Source: Helianthus annuus
Taxonomy: Eukaryota > Streptophyta > Magnoliopsida > Asterales > Asteraceae
DNA length: 64,000 nucleotides
Reading direction: 5' to 3'
NCBI RefSeq assembly: GCF_002127325.2
Contig: NC_035443.2
Coordinates: 31,795,930-31,859,929, forward strand
Of the stretch, positions 20,518 to 32,364 are shown in pieces; position 1 is the stretch's first letter; every line of letters begins with the position of its first letter. Position numbers and translations under genes: made by a program. The notes below the pieces were generated by a model. It ran no database searches, was not told where the DNA came from, and worked only from the letters and a program-made list of their open reading frames with translations.

Positions 20518-22862
20518 CATATCTACATCAATATCGGTCTGCAATCCTCAGATGATATTCAAAACTATATAATAATACTTATGCTTGCTAAAATAAGTAA
20601 AAGAAAAATGCGACAAAAAAGATTAATTAATAGGATTAAAATTTATTCATTTATTCAGTAGTGGTAAATAAACATTCATTAGGATAAACAGTTGTTTCAT
20701 AGGAATGAGAAGAATGATGTCAGCAACATGCTTATACAAAAATTACAATTACAATGTTCACCCAGTGAGCAACATCTAATAGCCTAACAAACTACCAACA
20801 TATTTTGAATATCATCTGTTGTTCGTTAACATCTGTTGGCCAGACTTTAGCTACAACAGATCATTTACAATAGCAAGTATTGACTCTTTGTAATTTGGAG
20901 GATCGAATTCTTCAAAAAAAGTCTTATTGATGATCAAATTTTATACATTATTTTGTCTTTACACTCATCTGTTCACCCTTAAACCAACCTTTAATCCTAA
21001 CCACTGTTACTATAAAGACCTCTGTTGAGCAGCATAATTTTAATATCATCTGTTGTTCTTTAACATCTGTTGGCCCATAGCAGACCTTTTCTTCTTCAGA
21101 CTTTCTTCACTAAAAGATATTCTCTTTTACCTTTTATAGCTACAACAGACCTTTTACAACAGCAAATACTGGTGTGTTTGTAATTTTGAGGAGTAAATTC
21201 TTCAAAAAGCTCTTATTAATGATCAAATTTTATACATTATTTTGTCTTTGCACTCATTTGTTCACCTTAAACTAACCTTTAATCCTATTAAACCTCTGTT
21301 GACTTACCAAACATCTGTTCACACACAATTCAACATCAACATAATCTAAATCAAACCCAGACACTAAATAAGTAAATGTAAAAAGCGACAATAAAGATTA
21401 ATAGGAAAACACAATTATTCATTTATTCATGACATTAAAATATCAACAATTACATAACATATTGAACAACGAAACTTTCAAATCTAACAATAACAGCAAG
21501 AATTAAGAAATTTTAGCTTCAACTCTATCGATTGCTGAACCTCTTGATGTATATCCTTGAGCACCGCCATGAACTTCACGTCTCTATCACCGCACTCTAT
21601 ATTACCGACAACACAAAGGTCACGAACGGAAGTTGAAGGCATCCGCATCAGGTTACTGGAAACCTGCTCTCTCGTGAACAAACCAACTTGTAGTCCATCA
21701 AAACATCTCTTCAGCTCCTCATTCACCTGTTCCTCAATTTGCCTGATAAAGCGCTACTTTAAATCATCAAACCCTGCAGAAGTGTATGACGCCATTTTAA
21801 CTTATATCTTACTCAAGTAATGTGAAAGAATGATATCTTCGTAGCAAAACGTGATGAAAAATAGGTGAAATGGCAATGTGTTTATAAAGTGAAATATCTA
21901 ATAGCCAAAGAGATCAGATATAACTCATTGTACATTTAATAATCTAACCAAGCAAAACGTGTAATTTTAATATAAACATATAAATTTATATTTCAAAACA
22001 ACAGCCTTTTAATGCAAAAACCTTTTCAAACCCCAGCTTTTATGGGAAAACTATAAAATTAAATATCAAGAAACCCAAGGGACAAATTTTAAAGCGTTAA
22101 TATAAAAAACAGGCTATCATAATTACAATTAACATCTTCATTTACCACATAGACGTGTTTCAAACACTATAAAAGACCGATGATTAGTTTGATTCAAAAC
22201 ATGAACAAATTGTGTTACAAATCAGTGTCTGTCAAAAACAAATCAAAATCAGTAAATCCAACAAAAATATAGATGGCAAACAGATGCTTCTACCACTGGT
22301 CAGACACCAGCGATGTTAAAACAAAATTCTCGATCTGGTCACTCAAAGAAAAAAGATCAGATGAAGAACTAAACAGAAAAGTCGGCATAATCAGTGACAA
22401 TAATTACAACAAAACCTGGAACGCATAGCATTACTTGATGAAATCCTCCATTCTCCTCCATCAGATTTCTAGAAGAATGCAAAAGATTTCTGTCACAACT
22501 ACTAAAACAGGATTAGAAAATCTATGCCATGCTAACCGATCTGAAAAACAAAAGAGAGAATGAAATCACATGGAGAAAGGCGAGAGTATACGAAATCCTT
22601 GCAAGTGTTAACTGTAGTGTGTAATAGTTTATGCATTTATATCTTTTTATGTATATGCGTTTAATTACACATTATTAATATGGATATTAACATACTCTAA
22701 AATGTGATTGTTAATAAAAACTATCAACATTATCAACACTTGTTTCTTCACACATCAAATTAAATTAGTATAACTACAGTTAATAAAAATAAGCCACAAA
22801 CCTAAAATGCAACTCTCCCATCAAAGAAGGTAACACATATAACTTTTCACGATGTTACAACA
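20518..22862. other. unassigned AT-rich region with an internal duplication
   Basis: No complete gene was recognised. About 130 bp starting at 20873 (GCAAGTATTGACTC) are repeated in diverged form from 21163 (GCAAATACTGGTGT). CATCTGTTG-type words recur between 20815 and 21310. It may be an old non-autonomous element or intergenic DNA. Confidence 0.5.
21484..21795 (-). pseudogene. short unrecognised ORF with one internal stop
   Basis: From an ATG at 21795 the frame reads MASYTSAGFDDLK, a TAG, then continues for about 90 codons (RFIRQIEEQVNEELKR to LNSCCYC) and stops at 21484. A Glu/Lys/Val-rich helix-like start is followed by a region with several Cys residues. No domain was recognised. It may be a decayed gene fragment or chance. 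Confidence 0.3.
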
Positions 22863-23590
22863 ATCTATACTTTCTTTAAAAGGAGAAAACCAAGTGACAT
22901 AAGAAAAGCTTCATTGGCATTTAACGTTTTTGGAACAATGCAACTCTCCCATCATAGAAGGTAGAACATGCAACTTTTCACAATGTTGCAACAATGATAT
23001 TGCAACATCGATGTTGAAACGTTGATGTGTGAAACAGAGCTTCAGTGAAACATGATGTTGGAACAATGATATTGGAACAATGATATTGGAACGATAATGT
23101 GTAAACAGAATCAACAAATGTTCGAACAAAGAGCTGTAATCGGAGATTAACCGGCTGAATCATGAGAGCTATGCATTTGAGAAAGAGAGATATGCTCCCA
23201 AATATGAGTGAGAGAGATGAATTGAAATTTGAATATGGAGCCAGATTCATATATGTTATTTATAGGGAGGCAGATTCATATATAGTTTGAATGTTTAATT
23301 TGGAGCCAGGATTTTGAATTTTCAATATGGGTAGAAGTTATGGGCAGAGGTTTGAAGTGTGTATAAAGCTTTGCCCATTTATAGATGACGGCAAAGGTTT
23401 TAATTTTCAATGTTGGCCAGACCTTTGAAATTTAAATGTGGGCTAGACCTTTGAAAATTAAAGTGATTTTATATATTAAGGTTTATGATACAATAATGAC
23501 ATAAGAAGAGCCTTGTTGGACAGCCTCTATAACTGCTATCTCAGCTTTTCTTATGTCACTTAGTTTTCTTCTTTTATTGATAGTATAGAT
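22863..23590. mobile_element. foldback/MITE-like element with about 48-bp terminal inverted repeats
   Basis: The left arm 22863-22910 (ATCTATACTTTC ... GACATAAGAAAAGCT) and the right arm 23543-23590 (AGCTTTTCTTATGTC ... AGTATAGAT) are imperfect reverse complements. A second copy of TGACATAAGAAGAGC near 23497 makes a small hairpin with the right arm. There is no coding capacity. No clear target duplication was found, so the class is open. Confidence 0.65.
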
Positions 23591-23727
23591 ATTAGTAGTG
23601 TGTTTCAAGAATTAGTAATGAATTAAGATACTTAAACGAGTTGGATGACTAAAAAAGTTCACATCATTGAAATATCTATGACATGTTGGGCTTATGATAG
23701 CGGTCGAACATTCGAACAAGTTAAAAT

Positions 23728-23847
23728 TAATGAATGAAAAGTGAGATAAGGTAGTGACTCAACATCTATGGTGGTGATAACCTCAAATAATGAATGAAAA
23801 GTTAGATAAGGTAGTGGCTCAACATCTATGGTGGTGATAACCTCCTA
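23728..23847. repeat. 60-bp tandem duplication
   Basis: Two copies of a 60-bp unit containing AATGAATGAAAAG and ATCTATGGTGGTGATAACCTC stand head to tail (shift 23731 to 23791), with two or three differences. The second copy runs into the target duplication of the hAT element. Confidence 0.85.
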
Positions 23848-23848
23848 G

Positions 23849-24408
23849 TAGTGGCGGATCTAGAATTTTTTTTTTTTTTTTTGACGGGGACACAAATTGG
23901 TAGGGTTAAAACAAAACGAGGCAAAACAAGTCAGGTCAAAATGAGTTGGTAAAACTAAGTCATGGTTATCCACTTAATGATATTGTAAAAAAACTATTAA
24001 TAGTTATTTACTTAATAATAATACGATAAATTCCACTTGAAGATTATTATTTTCTTTTAAAAAAATGTTTAGAAACTTTTTTTTATACTTAGGCCGTGCA
24101 AATTTGTACTCCTTGGGCATTTGAGTTGTTTAAAAACATAAGGTATGGCCATTTTCTCTAATTAAAAAAGCACTTGAGCTAATCTAGGACAAAAATAAAA
24201 TAAGGTTATTGTAATTGAATAAAATAAAAATATAATCCCTGACTATTTGCATATAAAATACGAAAATCATATATGAATCCACTGAATATTGGCCAACAAA
24301 AATCGAAAACGCATAACTGTTTGCATTCAAACCAAAAGCTAAGTGGGCTGGAGACTAATTGGAAGGTGGGCCTAGGCCCACCCTATCTCTTCAATGCATC
24401 CGCCACTG
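23849..24408. mobile_element. non-autonomous hAT-type MITE, 560 bp, 8-bp TSD
   Basis: Terminal repeats are TAGTGGCGGAT (left) and ATCCGCCACTG (right), matching over 10 of 11 bases. It is flanked by CCTCCTAG at 23841-23848 and 24409-24416, an 8-bp target duplication as expected for hAT transposons. It has no ORF of note. A T-run near 23865 is present. Confidence 0.88.
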
Positions 24409-24416
24409 CCTCCTAG

Positions 24417-25392
24417 ATGCTTTTAAACTAGCTAATAAACCAACCAATAACATGAAGATGTAATGTGTGATATCCGACGTATACTTAAATACCTAGCTCA
24501 AGTTTAAAAGCACACATATAGTTTTTCACTTCTATTACTTATTGTTCAACCTCGAAGACATAGTGAAAATCTATCAGGAGAAGGAGAAGCATAACCCCTG
24601 AAAACTGCTATAAGATTTATCTTATTTTGTAAGGTGAAATGTTAAGTGTATGTATTGACTATTTTGGAGATTGTACAAAGGTTTTAAGACATTTTTTAAA
24701 CAAAAACAACTTATACAACAATGTAAACATCTCTAAAGTCCCGCACACACGATCCACAAGCATCGCCACAACATAGTTATGTATCACTATAACGACGCAA
24801 CTCAATTGCGAGAGGGTTTGCAGCTGAGAATTTGTCACTATCAACCTCTGTTTCTATATATAAAATGAAAGCAGCAGAATTCCTCATGCGTTGCAACGGA
24901 TATTTGGTCGGTATAAAAAAAATAAAGTCATGATACGCCCCAAAGGATATTGATACATGTTTTCTATCAATCGAAAACCATAAAAATGAATGCCAGTACC
25001 TATCTGATCATACCCACACATATATTGATATTGTACGTTCGGAATTGGTTTGCTTCATCATGACACCGGTACGATACCGGCACTCATTATAGATTATAAT
25101 ACCAAAAAAACACCTATATTTGGAACTTTATAAAACAATAGGGCATGTTCCTTCCCCCTTTTAAACTTTTCACAAACTCATGAGGCGGGAATTCGGTTTC
25201 GATCAATATCTATTTGATTCGTTATGATACTAATAAGGTATTGGTACACATTATGTTTTACTATACCAAAATTTGAATACAACTTCAATAATATTTGTTT
25301 TTCAAAATACAACTGCGTATTCGTCTTTTTTAAGAAGTTAACAAAACAAGTTATCAGAGAAAGATCAAATAAGTTAAATTAAATAGGTTAAA
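24417..25392. other. unassigned AT-rich interval
   Basis: No gene, RNA or complete mobile element was recognised. A few GGTACGATACCGG-like words occur around 25065. Confidence 0.5.
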
Positions 25393-25834
25393 TGTAGGAT
25401 CGTTTTCTGACCCGAACGAGTCATTCAGAAGAGTTTTTGCTCAATACGAAAGGCGGAAACAGTCGTATCAAGTCAATTCAGCTAGATATGCACTTTAAAC
25501 TGTCTTTTGATTGATTTGACAATGTTTTATACCGAGTTGGCACTTCGGCAGCAGTTCGGTACTGAAACCGGAAAGTTAAAAATGACAAGGCACCTCAAGT
25601 ATTTATAGGGATGGTGATTTCGTACGAACATGCTCGTGCGAAATCAGATTCACACGAAATCACTATTTCGTGCGAAATAGCAGTTTGATTTCGTGCGAAA
25701 TGACTCTCATGTCATTTCTTGCGAAATACCCTCCAAACATATGTTTGGACATTTTCTTGTACTACATGCCCTGATCTATCTAATCTAATACAAGACTCGA
25801 TACAAGACGAAGTCGACAGACTTATGCACCAACA
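25393..25834 (-). repeat. 3' LTR of element A, 442 bp
   Basis: On the minus strand it runs from TGTTGGTGCATAAG to CGATCCTACA. It contains about five TTTCGTGCGAAAT-like near-palindromes between 25615 and 25730 and a TATA box (CTATAAATAC on the minus strand, 25600-25609). The start and end resemble the LTR of element D. Confidence 0.88.
25600..25628 (-). promoter_or_regulatory. palindrome plus TATA box in the element A LTR
   Basis: TTCGTACGAA (25619-25628) is a perfect 10-bp palindrome, nine bases upstream (minus strand) of the TATA box at 25600-25609. Further CGTGCGAAAT copies lie upstream. Confidence 0.65.
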
Positions 25835-25846
25835 GACTCCCCCTCG
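25835..25846 (-). other. polypurine tract of element A
   Basis: On the minus strand GAGGGGGAGTC stands next to the LTR start. Element D has AAGGGGGAGTC in the same place. Confidence 0.85.
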
Positions 25847-26916
25847 GATGTTGACGAAGTCTTCAGTATCGAGTCTTCAAACTTCAGTCTTTATCAGTCT
25901 ACTCGAACTCTTCCGAAATATCTGACAATGTAAAGCATCCTCAATCTCTCTCTTCTCTTCATCTCCAGGGTCTCAATCTGACTCTTATCTCACTCAAATT
26001 CTCTTGATCAGATCTCTTGATTCCTTAAGTTCATCAGCATCATCATCATGCGTGAATACATCTCCAGAATCAGAACCTGGCTCTTTTCATCTACAGACTC
26101 CCTCTATCAATAAGCTGGGATCAGGATCGTGACCTGGCACACAATCTGCTCAGATTCTGAGATCAAAACCTGGCTTTCTCTATTCATAAACTTCTCAGGA
26201 TTCGGAACCTAGCTCTTCTTCAAATTTCAATCCTGCATATTCTCTACCTCACAATAAATTTCACAAATTTATGTTCTCTGCTTACCACTTGTAGACAATG
26301 AATTCAAAAGATGAATTAAAACCACTTGCAGGTATCAATCACTCAATAAATGATTTTACAATGTTAATCTCTGATGAACCATTTGTAAAAATAACATTTC
26401 TTTTCAAATAATTTTTCATTTTTGAAACAAACTCCCCCTCACTTGTTGTCCATCAAGTTTAGCACTGGGAATTTTGAAAATTAGCTTTTCAACATCAGTT
26501 GTCGAACATAAGATGAAACAAAATCTTTTTGGATTTTTCAAAATTCTATGCTAAAACACATTCTTTTTGTTTTTTAGGATTTTAGAGTGTTAAAATGCAA
26601 TAAAGAAATATATACAGACAATGTTTTTGTGAGTTTGTGTAAGAGGATCATATCAGTTCATGAGACAAATCACTAACACCATTAAGCTTTAAACATTTTA
26701 AGTTCTAAATAATTCACCTAGATTGTCAGTATGCTATGCTGATCCACTTAAATTTTCACACATAGTTCAACTGTTTCGAGATATGTGATTAGTGTTTTAA
26801 AGACTTAAACTTTTTCGCGTGTCCCACCTCAGAATATACTCCCGTATCCAGACCTCTATATTCAGTCTTACAAGTGAGTGTACACTAATGATATCCGTAA
26901 ACGGGTAAATGCGAGA

Positions 26917-27139
26917 CCATGAGAGCTCAGGTTAGAACTTCCGTTCAGACAAAGAGATGATGGCTCGACTTTAGGTGTGTCCCGTTTGGGGATCTTTTCT
27001 TCAACAGCACATGATTAGCATTTTTCAATGTTTCATCATTTTTTGTACTGAGGGTGGGCTTTATTATTAAAGCTTATGTAAAGTATTATACGAGGACTAG
27101 GCTATTGCTTCAGCAAAATCAGAAGTCCAGGTATAATAC
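26917..27139 (-). ncRNA. forked hairpins in the 3' region of element A, unit 1
   Basis: On the minus strand the first hairpin has outer arms GTATTATAC/GTATAATAC (27131-27139 with 27083-27091), GGAC/GTCC, and inner TTGC-TGAA-GCAA (27105-27116). The second has inner GAAC-GGAA-GTTC (26935-26946) and an outer CCAT/ATGG stem (26917-26920, 26960-26963). The same structures occur in unit 2. They correspond in order and flanks to those of element D. Confidence 0.7.
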
Positions 27140-27930
27140 CCCAGATATCACCACGCACAAAGACCTAGTATGTTAGAAATAGAAAATCTTTCAAACAAAA
27201 TTTCGGGGGTTACCCATATATCCGAGAGATGTTCCCCACAATATAAGTAAGTAAATGATATTTAGGTTTATATCTCGAAAACAATCTACGGAATGTATAA
27301 AAACCTACTGGCACATCTCAGTGAGATTGTTTATCACATTTGACTTTCCAATTCTTTAGCATGTTGTTATAGTCCACTGATGTACTATCATTTCCTCTTT
27401 TTCAACAAAACTCATTTTTGATTTTATCATGTTTTTGACTTTTTCAAATTTTCTAATGTTTTTGGTTTTTCTGAAATTTCTTACTCCCCCTAAAATTCAA
27501 ATCCATTAAAAACAATTTTGAAAACAAACTGTACGAGTAAAATGACAACTATTGTGAATTGCTTCAATTCGCCATCCACTTGACTTAAACAATCAGAACT
27601 CCCCCTGACAACAAACTAATTTCCCATTATGATTTCAAAACACTTAAGTTTGTTTTAATCAAAATGGTTCTTTCGGAAAATAAATTTTGTTGATTCCATA
27701 AACCACTTGTAGGATAGGGGTTAATTCATCACATTGTTCTACTCAAACACTTGAAAAATTTAACAATTTTAGGTTCTACCAACAAATACCACTAGTAGTA
27801 AATCAAGTACAACTTAATGTCCCTGATTAACCACTAGTAAATCGAAATATCACCGATGTGAATTTCTCAAGAAAAATGCCGATTCCTACTCCCCAATTAC
27901 CAACCTACGAGTTCCAGCAAGTCAGGTTTT

Positions 27931-29558
27931 TCAGTTAAAGAGATTCTCCCAAGCCAGACATTCCTTGGGAGATTTCGAGTTATCAACACTAGGTTTCTTT
28001 CCTTTCATCTTCTTCTCATAGAATTCCTTTACCCCTTTGTCTTTCCCATTAATCATTTTTCCAAAAATATGTTTCACTTTGGGGTTAAAGGCTTTTTCAA
28101 CATCAAATTCTTTCTTTTCAGAAAAGAATTGATTTGAAATCTCAACTTTACTAACTTTTTTGTTTAAAATTTTCAGCCCTCAGTGGTGGAAAATTTGCAT
28201 CATCCATTGGAGGTACTGATTTTTCACATTTTGATTCATATTGTGGCTCCTCTGACTTTGTGGAATCAGATTCATCGCCCGAAGATAGCTCATCTGATTT
28301 TGACGAATCAGAATCATTGCTAGAACTATCATCAGATCTCTTAACAACCCACTTTTGGTTGTCAAGATTTGCTTTTCTCTTGTAAAACCGTTTTGAACAT
28401 TCACCAACCTCAAATTTCGAGTTTTTGAAAACTATAAAAGGTTTGGTTGATGGTTCATTTTCAACCATTTTTTCTTTTAGTTTGAGAGACACTCCCTGTT
28501 TTGTTTGTATTGCCTTGGGACAATTCTTGGCAATATGACCAATGGTTTTGCACTGAAAACAAGTTCTTGTCTCTTTCTTTTGAACAGCTTCATTCTTTAT
28601 TCCTTCTTGCTTCTTTGCAAGGAATTCTCTGTTTATCTTCTTCCAGAATGAGCTTTTCTCCTCTTCTTCCGAGCTTGCTCCTGAAACAAATACAGTTTTT
28701 GGTTCATAAGTTTTCTCATTTGTATGATTTTCTGGTGGAATAAAACCCAAGCCTTTCTTTTTGAAATTACCGTTACGGTTTGGTTTTCTTTCGATAACCA
28801 GAACCAGAAATGTAACCCTTATTCTTGTTTTCTCTTTGTTGTTCTCTTGAGGTGTATTTCTTAGTTTTTTCAGAAAGATTTAAATCTTTTATTTCAAAAA
28901 TATTAATTTCTGTTAGTTTAAAAACCTTTTTGATCATTTCTGTTTTGACACCTCTTATTGGAAATTCCTCATCAGAATATAATTTGTCTGAATCATTCAA
29001 AGTATATGCAACTTTGAACGTTTCATCATTCAAATTAGATTTTGATAACAGGAATTCTTTATTGTAAACCCTTTTGTCCTTTTTGACATTTTGACTAGGA
29101 GTGTTGGACTCCGACTTTGACTCCTCCATGTCATCTTTATCTAACACATGATCCACTACTTTCTTCATCAATTGAGATTATTGATCAGTGTCAGATGCAA
29201 TGAAAGTAACATCAATGTTTTCTGCCAAATTGACGGATGGTTCAGACTCCCACACTAAGTTAGTTGCCTTTTCGACTCTTTCTGAATTTGGATTTCATGG
29301 CGAATATCCATTTTCAAGCGGGGGTGGACACTTGTTGTAATTGACACTTTGTCTCTTACCAGAATCTTTCACTTCAGTTTTTTCCTTTGCTTTGGGCGTT
29401 TTTTCTTCAGTTATAACTTCTTCAAACGCCTTCATGCCTTCAACGGTTAGATAAATCCTGTCAATAACATAAGAAGTACATGAGTAACTTTTTAACAACC
29501 TATTTACTCTTTCTGTTTTAATCTTTGGGTTTCCAGTTTTTGTTCCAGAACAACACAC
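27931..29558 (-). pseudogene. element A gag, C-terminal part, unit 1 (frameshifted)
   Basis: Successive open pieces in different frames cover 29558-29295, 29171-28773, 28750-28151 and about 28176-27931. The third piece has a zinc knuckle CFQC....H....C (about 28515-28556), Lys-rich and Ser/Asp-rich tracts and the motif MDDANFPPL. The last piece ends AWENLFN and a stop. The similar ending in element D shows that this is the true end of gag. The breaks imply at least three frameshifts or stops. Confidence 0.75.
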
Positions 29559-31276
29559 TTCTCAATATAATTGTTGACGACTTTTGGCTTTGTCATAAAA
29601 GCTCCTTGAAGTGTTTTCATAGCTGTTGCTTGTTCACTGCTTGATTGATTGTACTGATTCATTGCTTTGTTTAGAACATCATAAGACTCTTTCAACCTAT
29701 TCATGTTATGAATCAATATACTGTTTTGCTTCTTCACTGCTTCACAATTTTCACATTTCACAGGAATCTTTTGTGCATCAGCTTCTGCTTCAACTTTGAA
29801 AGCTGGAACTTCTTTTACCTTTCTCTTTATCACCAGAACTTCTTCATCATCATTGTTAACTGGTTTTTTAACTTTTTTCTTTTTCTTTCGAGCCTTTTCA
29901 TCATCACTGTCACTCTCTTCCATCATTCTCAAGTGCTCTTCCATTCTTCTTGCATAGTAATCATCATCATTATCACTGTTTTCAGCAACTCGAGCAACAA
30001 AAGCTTTAACTTTTAAAATCTCTTTATCTGGACAATAAGTATCCCAACTAAAATTCTCCCAGCTAAAACCTTCTGGTAATCTTTCATCATCTTGATCTAT
30101 CAGAAATGCTTTGCTATCAGCTGAAATGTATTTATCCCAATTGGATTCTTTTGATGATTTCTTATCATCTTGATTCACCATACAAGCTCTTTTTGATGAT
30201 TCCTCGATCGCCTTCTTAGTATGTGCAGTTTGTGGTTCTTGTTGATGTGATTGTTGAGCAACTTGATGATAAATTGCTTTTCGATAGTAGTCATTGTTGT
30301 TGAACGGATTTTGAGCTCCACTTGCTTCGCGGTTTGTGCACTCCCTCTTGAAATGCCCTTTTTCCCTGCAACGAAAACAAGTAACTTTAGATTTATCAAA
30401 TCCTAAAGTAGAAACATTAGCATCACGGAAGTCATCTCTTCCTGTGATCTGTTTGAATTTTTCAGCTCTTCTTAGCACACTTGCCAAACACCATTTTATA
30501 TCCATCAACTCCATCTCCTCAGCATCAATTTGATCGTAATCCTCTTTTGTCAGCATTGGATTCCCGATCCTTCCTGCAACTAGACTTCCATATGATTCTA
30601 GCACAGTCCCCAACAAAGACATGTGACTTTTTGCAACTTCTTCCGAGTAATCCTGATCATTCTCAAGATTAAGTACAATGTTGCATTGAAGAACTTTGCC
30701 CTTTCTTGTTGTTGACAAGTTTGGATCAAATAATAGATATGAAGAAAAACTTGTCTTGCTGTTTGATCCTTTAGAAGATCCTCCAGATGAACTTTTAGCA
30801 TTGAATGCAGTCTCAACTTTTGGTGACATGTTGGTCTTATCACTGATACCTCCTTTGTAATAAAGACCGATATCTTGTTCACCATCAAAATCTTTCATTC
30901 TTGAAATCTTTCTTTGTTCCATCTCTTGAGCTTCGAGTTTTTCAATGAATTTACTCAATGTCAAATTACTAAAATCCTTTTTGTTTCTCAACATCATGAG
31001 GTAAGTGCCCCAAGTTTCATGTGGCAACGCATCAACCAATTTCTCAATCAACTCTTCATTATCCTTTGTGATGCTTACTCTCTTCATGTTGACTAACAAA
31101 CTGCAGTATCTCTCAATGATCTGCTTGGTACTCTCCATTCTCAAACCACGAAATAGATCGAATTCCTTCTTTAAAAGTGACTTTTTGTTTTTGATCATTT
31201 CTTTGCTTCCAACAAACTTTGATTTTAATGCTTTCCAAATTGAATATGCAGTTCCATTGTATTGCAATAAAACCAA
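29504..31276 (-). pseudogene. element A gag, central part, unit 1 (590 codons open)
   Basis: The copia gag core (UBN2 type) covers about residues 1-150, with WKALKSKFVGSKEM, a long helical region and LPHETWGTYLMML. A zinc knuckle CFRC....H....C follows near residue 305. Then come an acidic region, Lys tracts and a coiled-coil-like C-terminus (NMNRLKESYDVLNKAMNQ). The frame begins at a methionine only because unit 1 lacks one base near 31275 that unit 2 keeps. No pol domain follows. Confidence 0.8.
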
Positions 31277-31388
31277 ATATCTTCTTTCACAGCTTGATGC
31301 AATAAACTCGTCATCATTTTTTCATCTTTTTATTTCTTTTTCTCTTCAGCACTAAGATCTTTAATTGCAATAACTTCCTCATCATCAT

Positions 31389-31598
31389 TCATCGGTCAGA
31401 CATATTTCGTTTCAACACATTCCAAGCATCCAAGTAATTTGCTTGAACCCAGTTTTCAAAACGTTCTTCCCATCCTTTATACTCCTCGATATTCATGAGC
31501 TTAGGTGGTTTCTGCATAGTGCCCGTTTCATTCTCTAACATTGTGTGTTGTGCAATAGTAATCGGAGTAGCAAAGGCGTTGTAGAATTCTTCTTCCAT
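31389..31598 (-). pseudogene. element A gag N-terminus, unit 1
   Basis: MEEEFYNAF (start 31598) leads into the copia gag start with NIEEYKGWEERFENWVQ. It stops TGA at 31389-31391, overlapping an ATG. The next frame also meets a TAA before the central gag part, so gag is interrupted here in both units. Confidence 0.75.
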
Positions 31599-31659
31599 GA
31601 TTCGGTTTCTAAATTTCACAAAACTTAACCTTTTAAATGAAATACTCTTTTCAAGTGAA

Positions 31660-31795
31660 ATACCCTGTTCGTGCGAAATGAAAGTAACCCAAGCTATTTC
31701 GTGCGAAATCAATATACTATTTTGTGCGAAATAGATGAAACTGAGTGATTTCGTGTGAGATCAAATGTTCATTTTGTGCGAAACACAGCTGATGT
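31660..31795. repeat. iterated TTTCGTGCGAAAT motif in the 5' leader of element A
   Basis: About five copies (GTTCGTGCGAAATG, ATTTCGTGCGAAATC, TTTTGTGCGAAATAG and others) lie just upstream of gag. The same word is iterated in the LTR at 25615-25730 and in the LTR copies at 32260-32349 and 38450-38538. Confidence 0.85.
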
Positions 31796-31999
31796 CATCA
31801 TCTCGAACTGTTTTTGTCCAAATTGATCAGGTTTTAAGCCGTTTTAAGATCTGATACTTTCAAGGGTTTGTTAAAACAGTATTGCGCGTATTATGTGTAA
31901 AATTCAAATCATTTTGACCGTGAAAACTTGTTAATTGTGAAAAAAGAAGGTGTAGAAATCAGAATTTGCAGCTGAATTGGTAAGAACTCTTCCTCCTGA

Positions 32000-32011
32000 G
32001 CTCTGATACCA
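32000..32011 (-). other. primer binding site of element A, unit 1
   Basis: The minus strand reads TGGTATCAGAGC, two bases from the LTR end at 32014: initiator Met tRNA type. Confidence 0.9.
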
Positions 32012-32013
32012 CT

Positions 32014-32349
32014 TGTAGGATCGTTTTCTGACCCGAACGAGTCGTTCAGAAGAGTTTTGCTAAATACGAAAGGCGGAAATAGTCGTATCAAGTCAATTCA
32101 GCTAGATATTCACTTTAAACTGTCTTTTGATTGATTTGACAGCGTTTTACAGCGAGTTGACACTTCGGCAGCAGTTCGGTACTGAAACCGGAAAGTTACA
32201 AATGACAAGGCACCTCAAGTATTTATAGGGATAGTGACTTCGTACGAACATGCTCATGCGAAATCAGATTCACACGAAATCACTATTTCGTGCAAAATAG
32301 CAGTTTGATTTCGTGCGAAATGACTCTCATGTCATTTCGTGCGAAATAC
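32014..32349 (-). repeat. truncated 5' LTR of element A, unit 1
   Basis: It matches the 25393 LTR up to GCGAAATAC, about 336 bp, and then loses the distal 107 bp or so. About 15 bases without a match in the 25393 copy follow (32350-32364), then internal sequence matching 26172 onward. Confidence 0.85.
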
Positions 32350-32364
32350 ACATGGATCTCTTCG

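Noticed and set aside
28501..29067. Plus-strand 80-codon frames (and their copies at 34690-35256)
   Set aside because: Antisense to element A gag; duplicated only because the array is duplicated.
32000..32011. tRNA gene fragments at the TGGTATCAGAGC sites
   Set aside because: These are retrotransposon primer binding sites adjoining LTR ends; no tRNA cloverleaf surrounds them.
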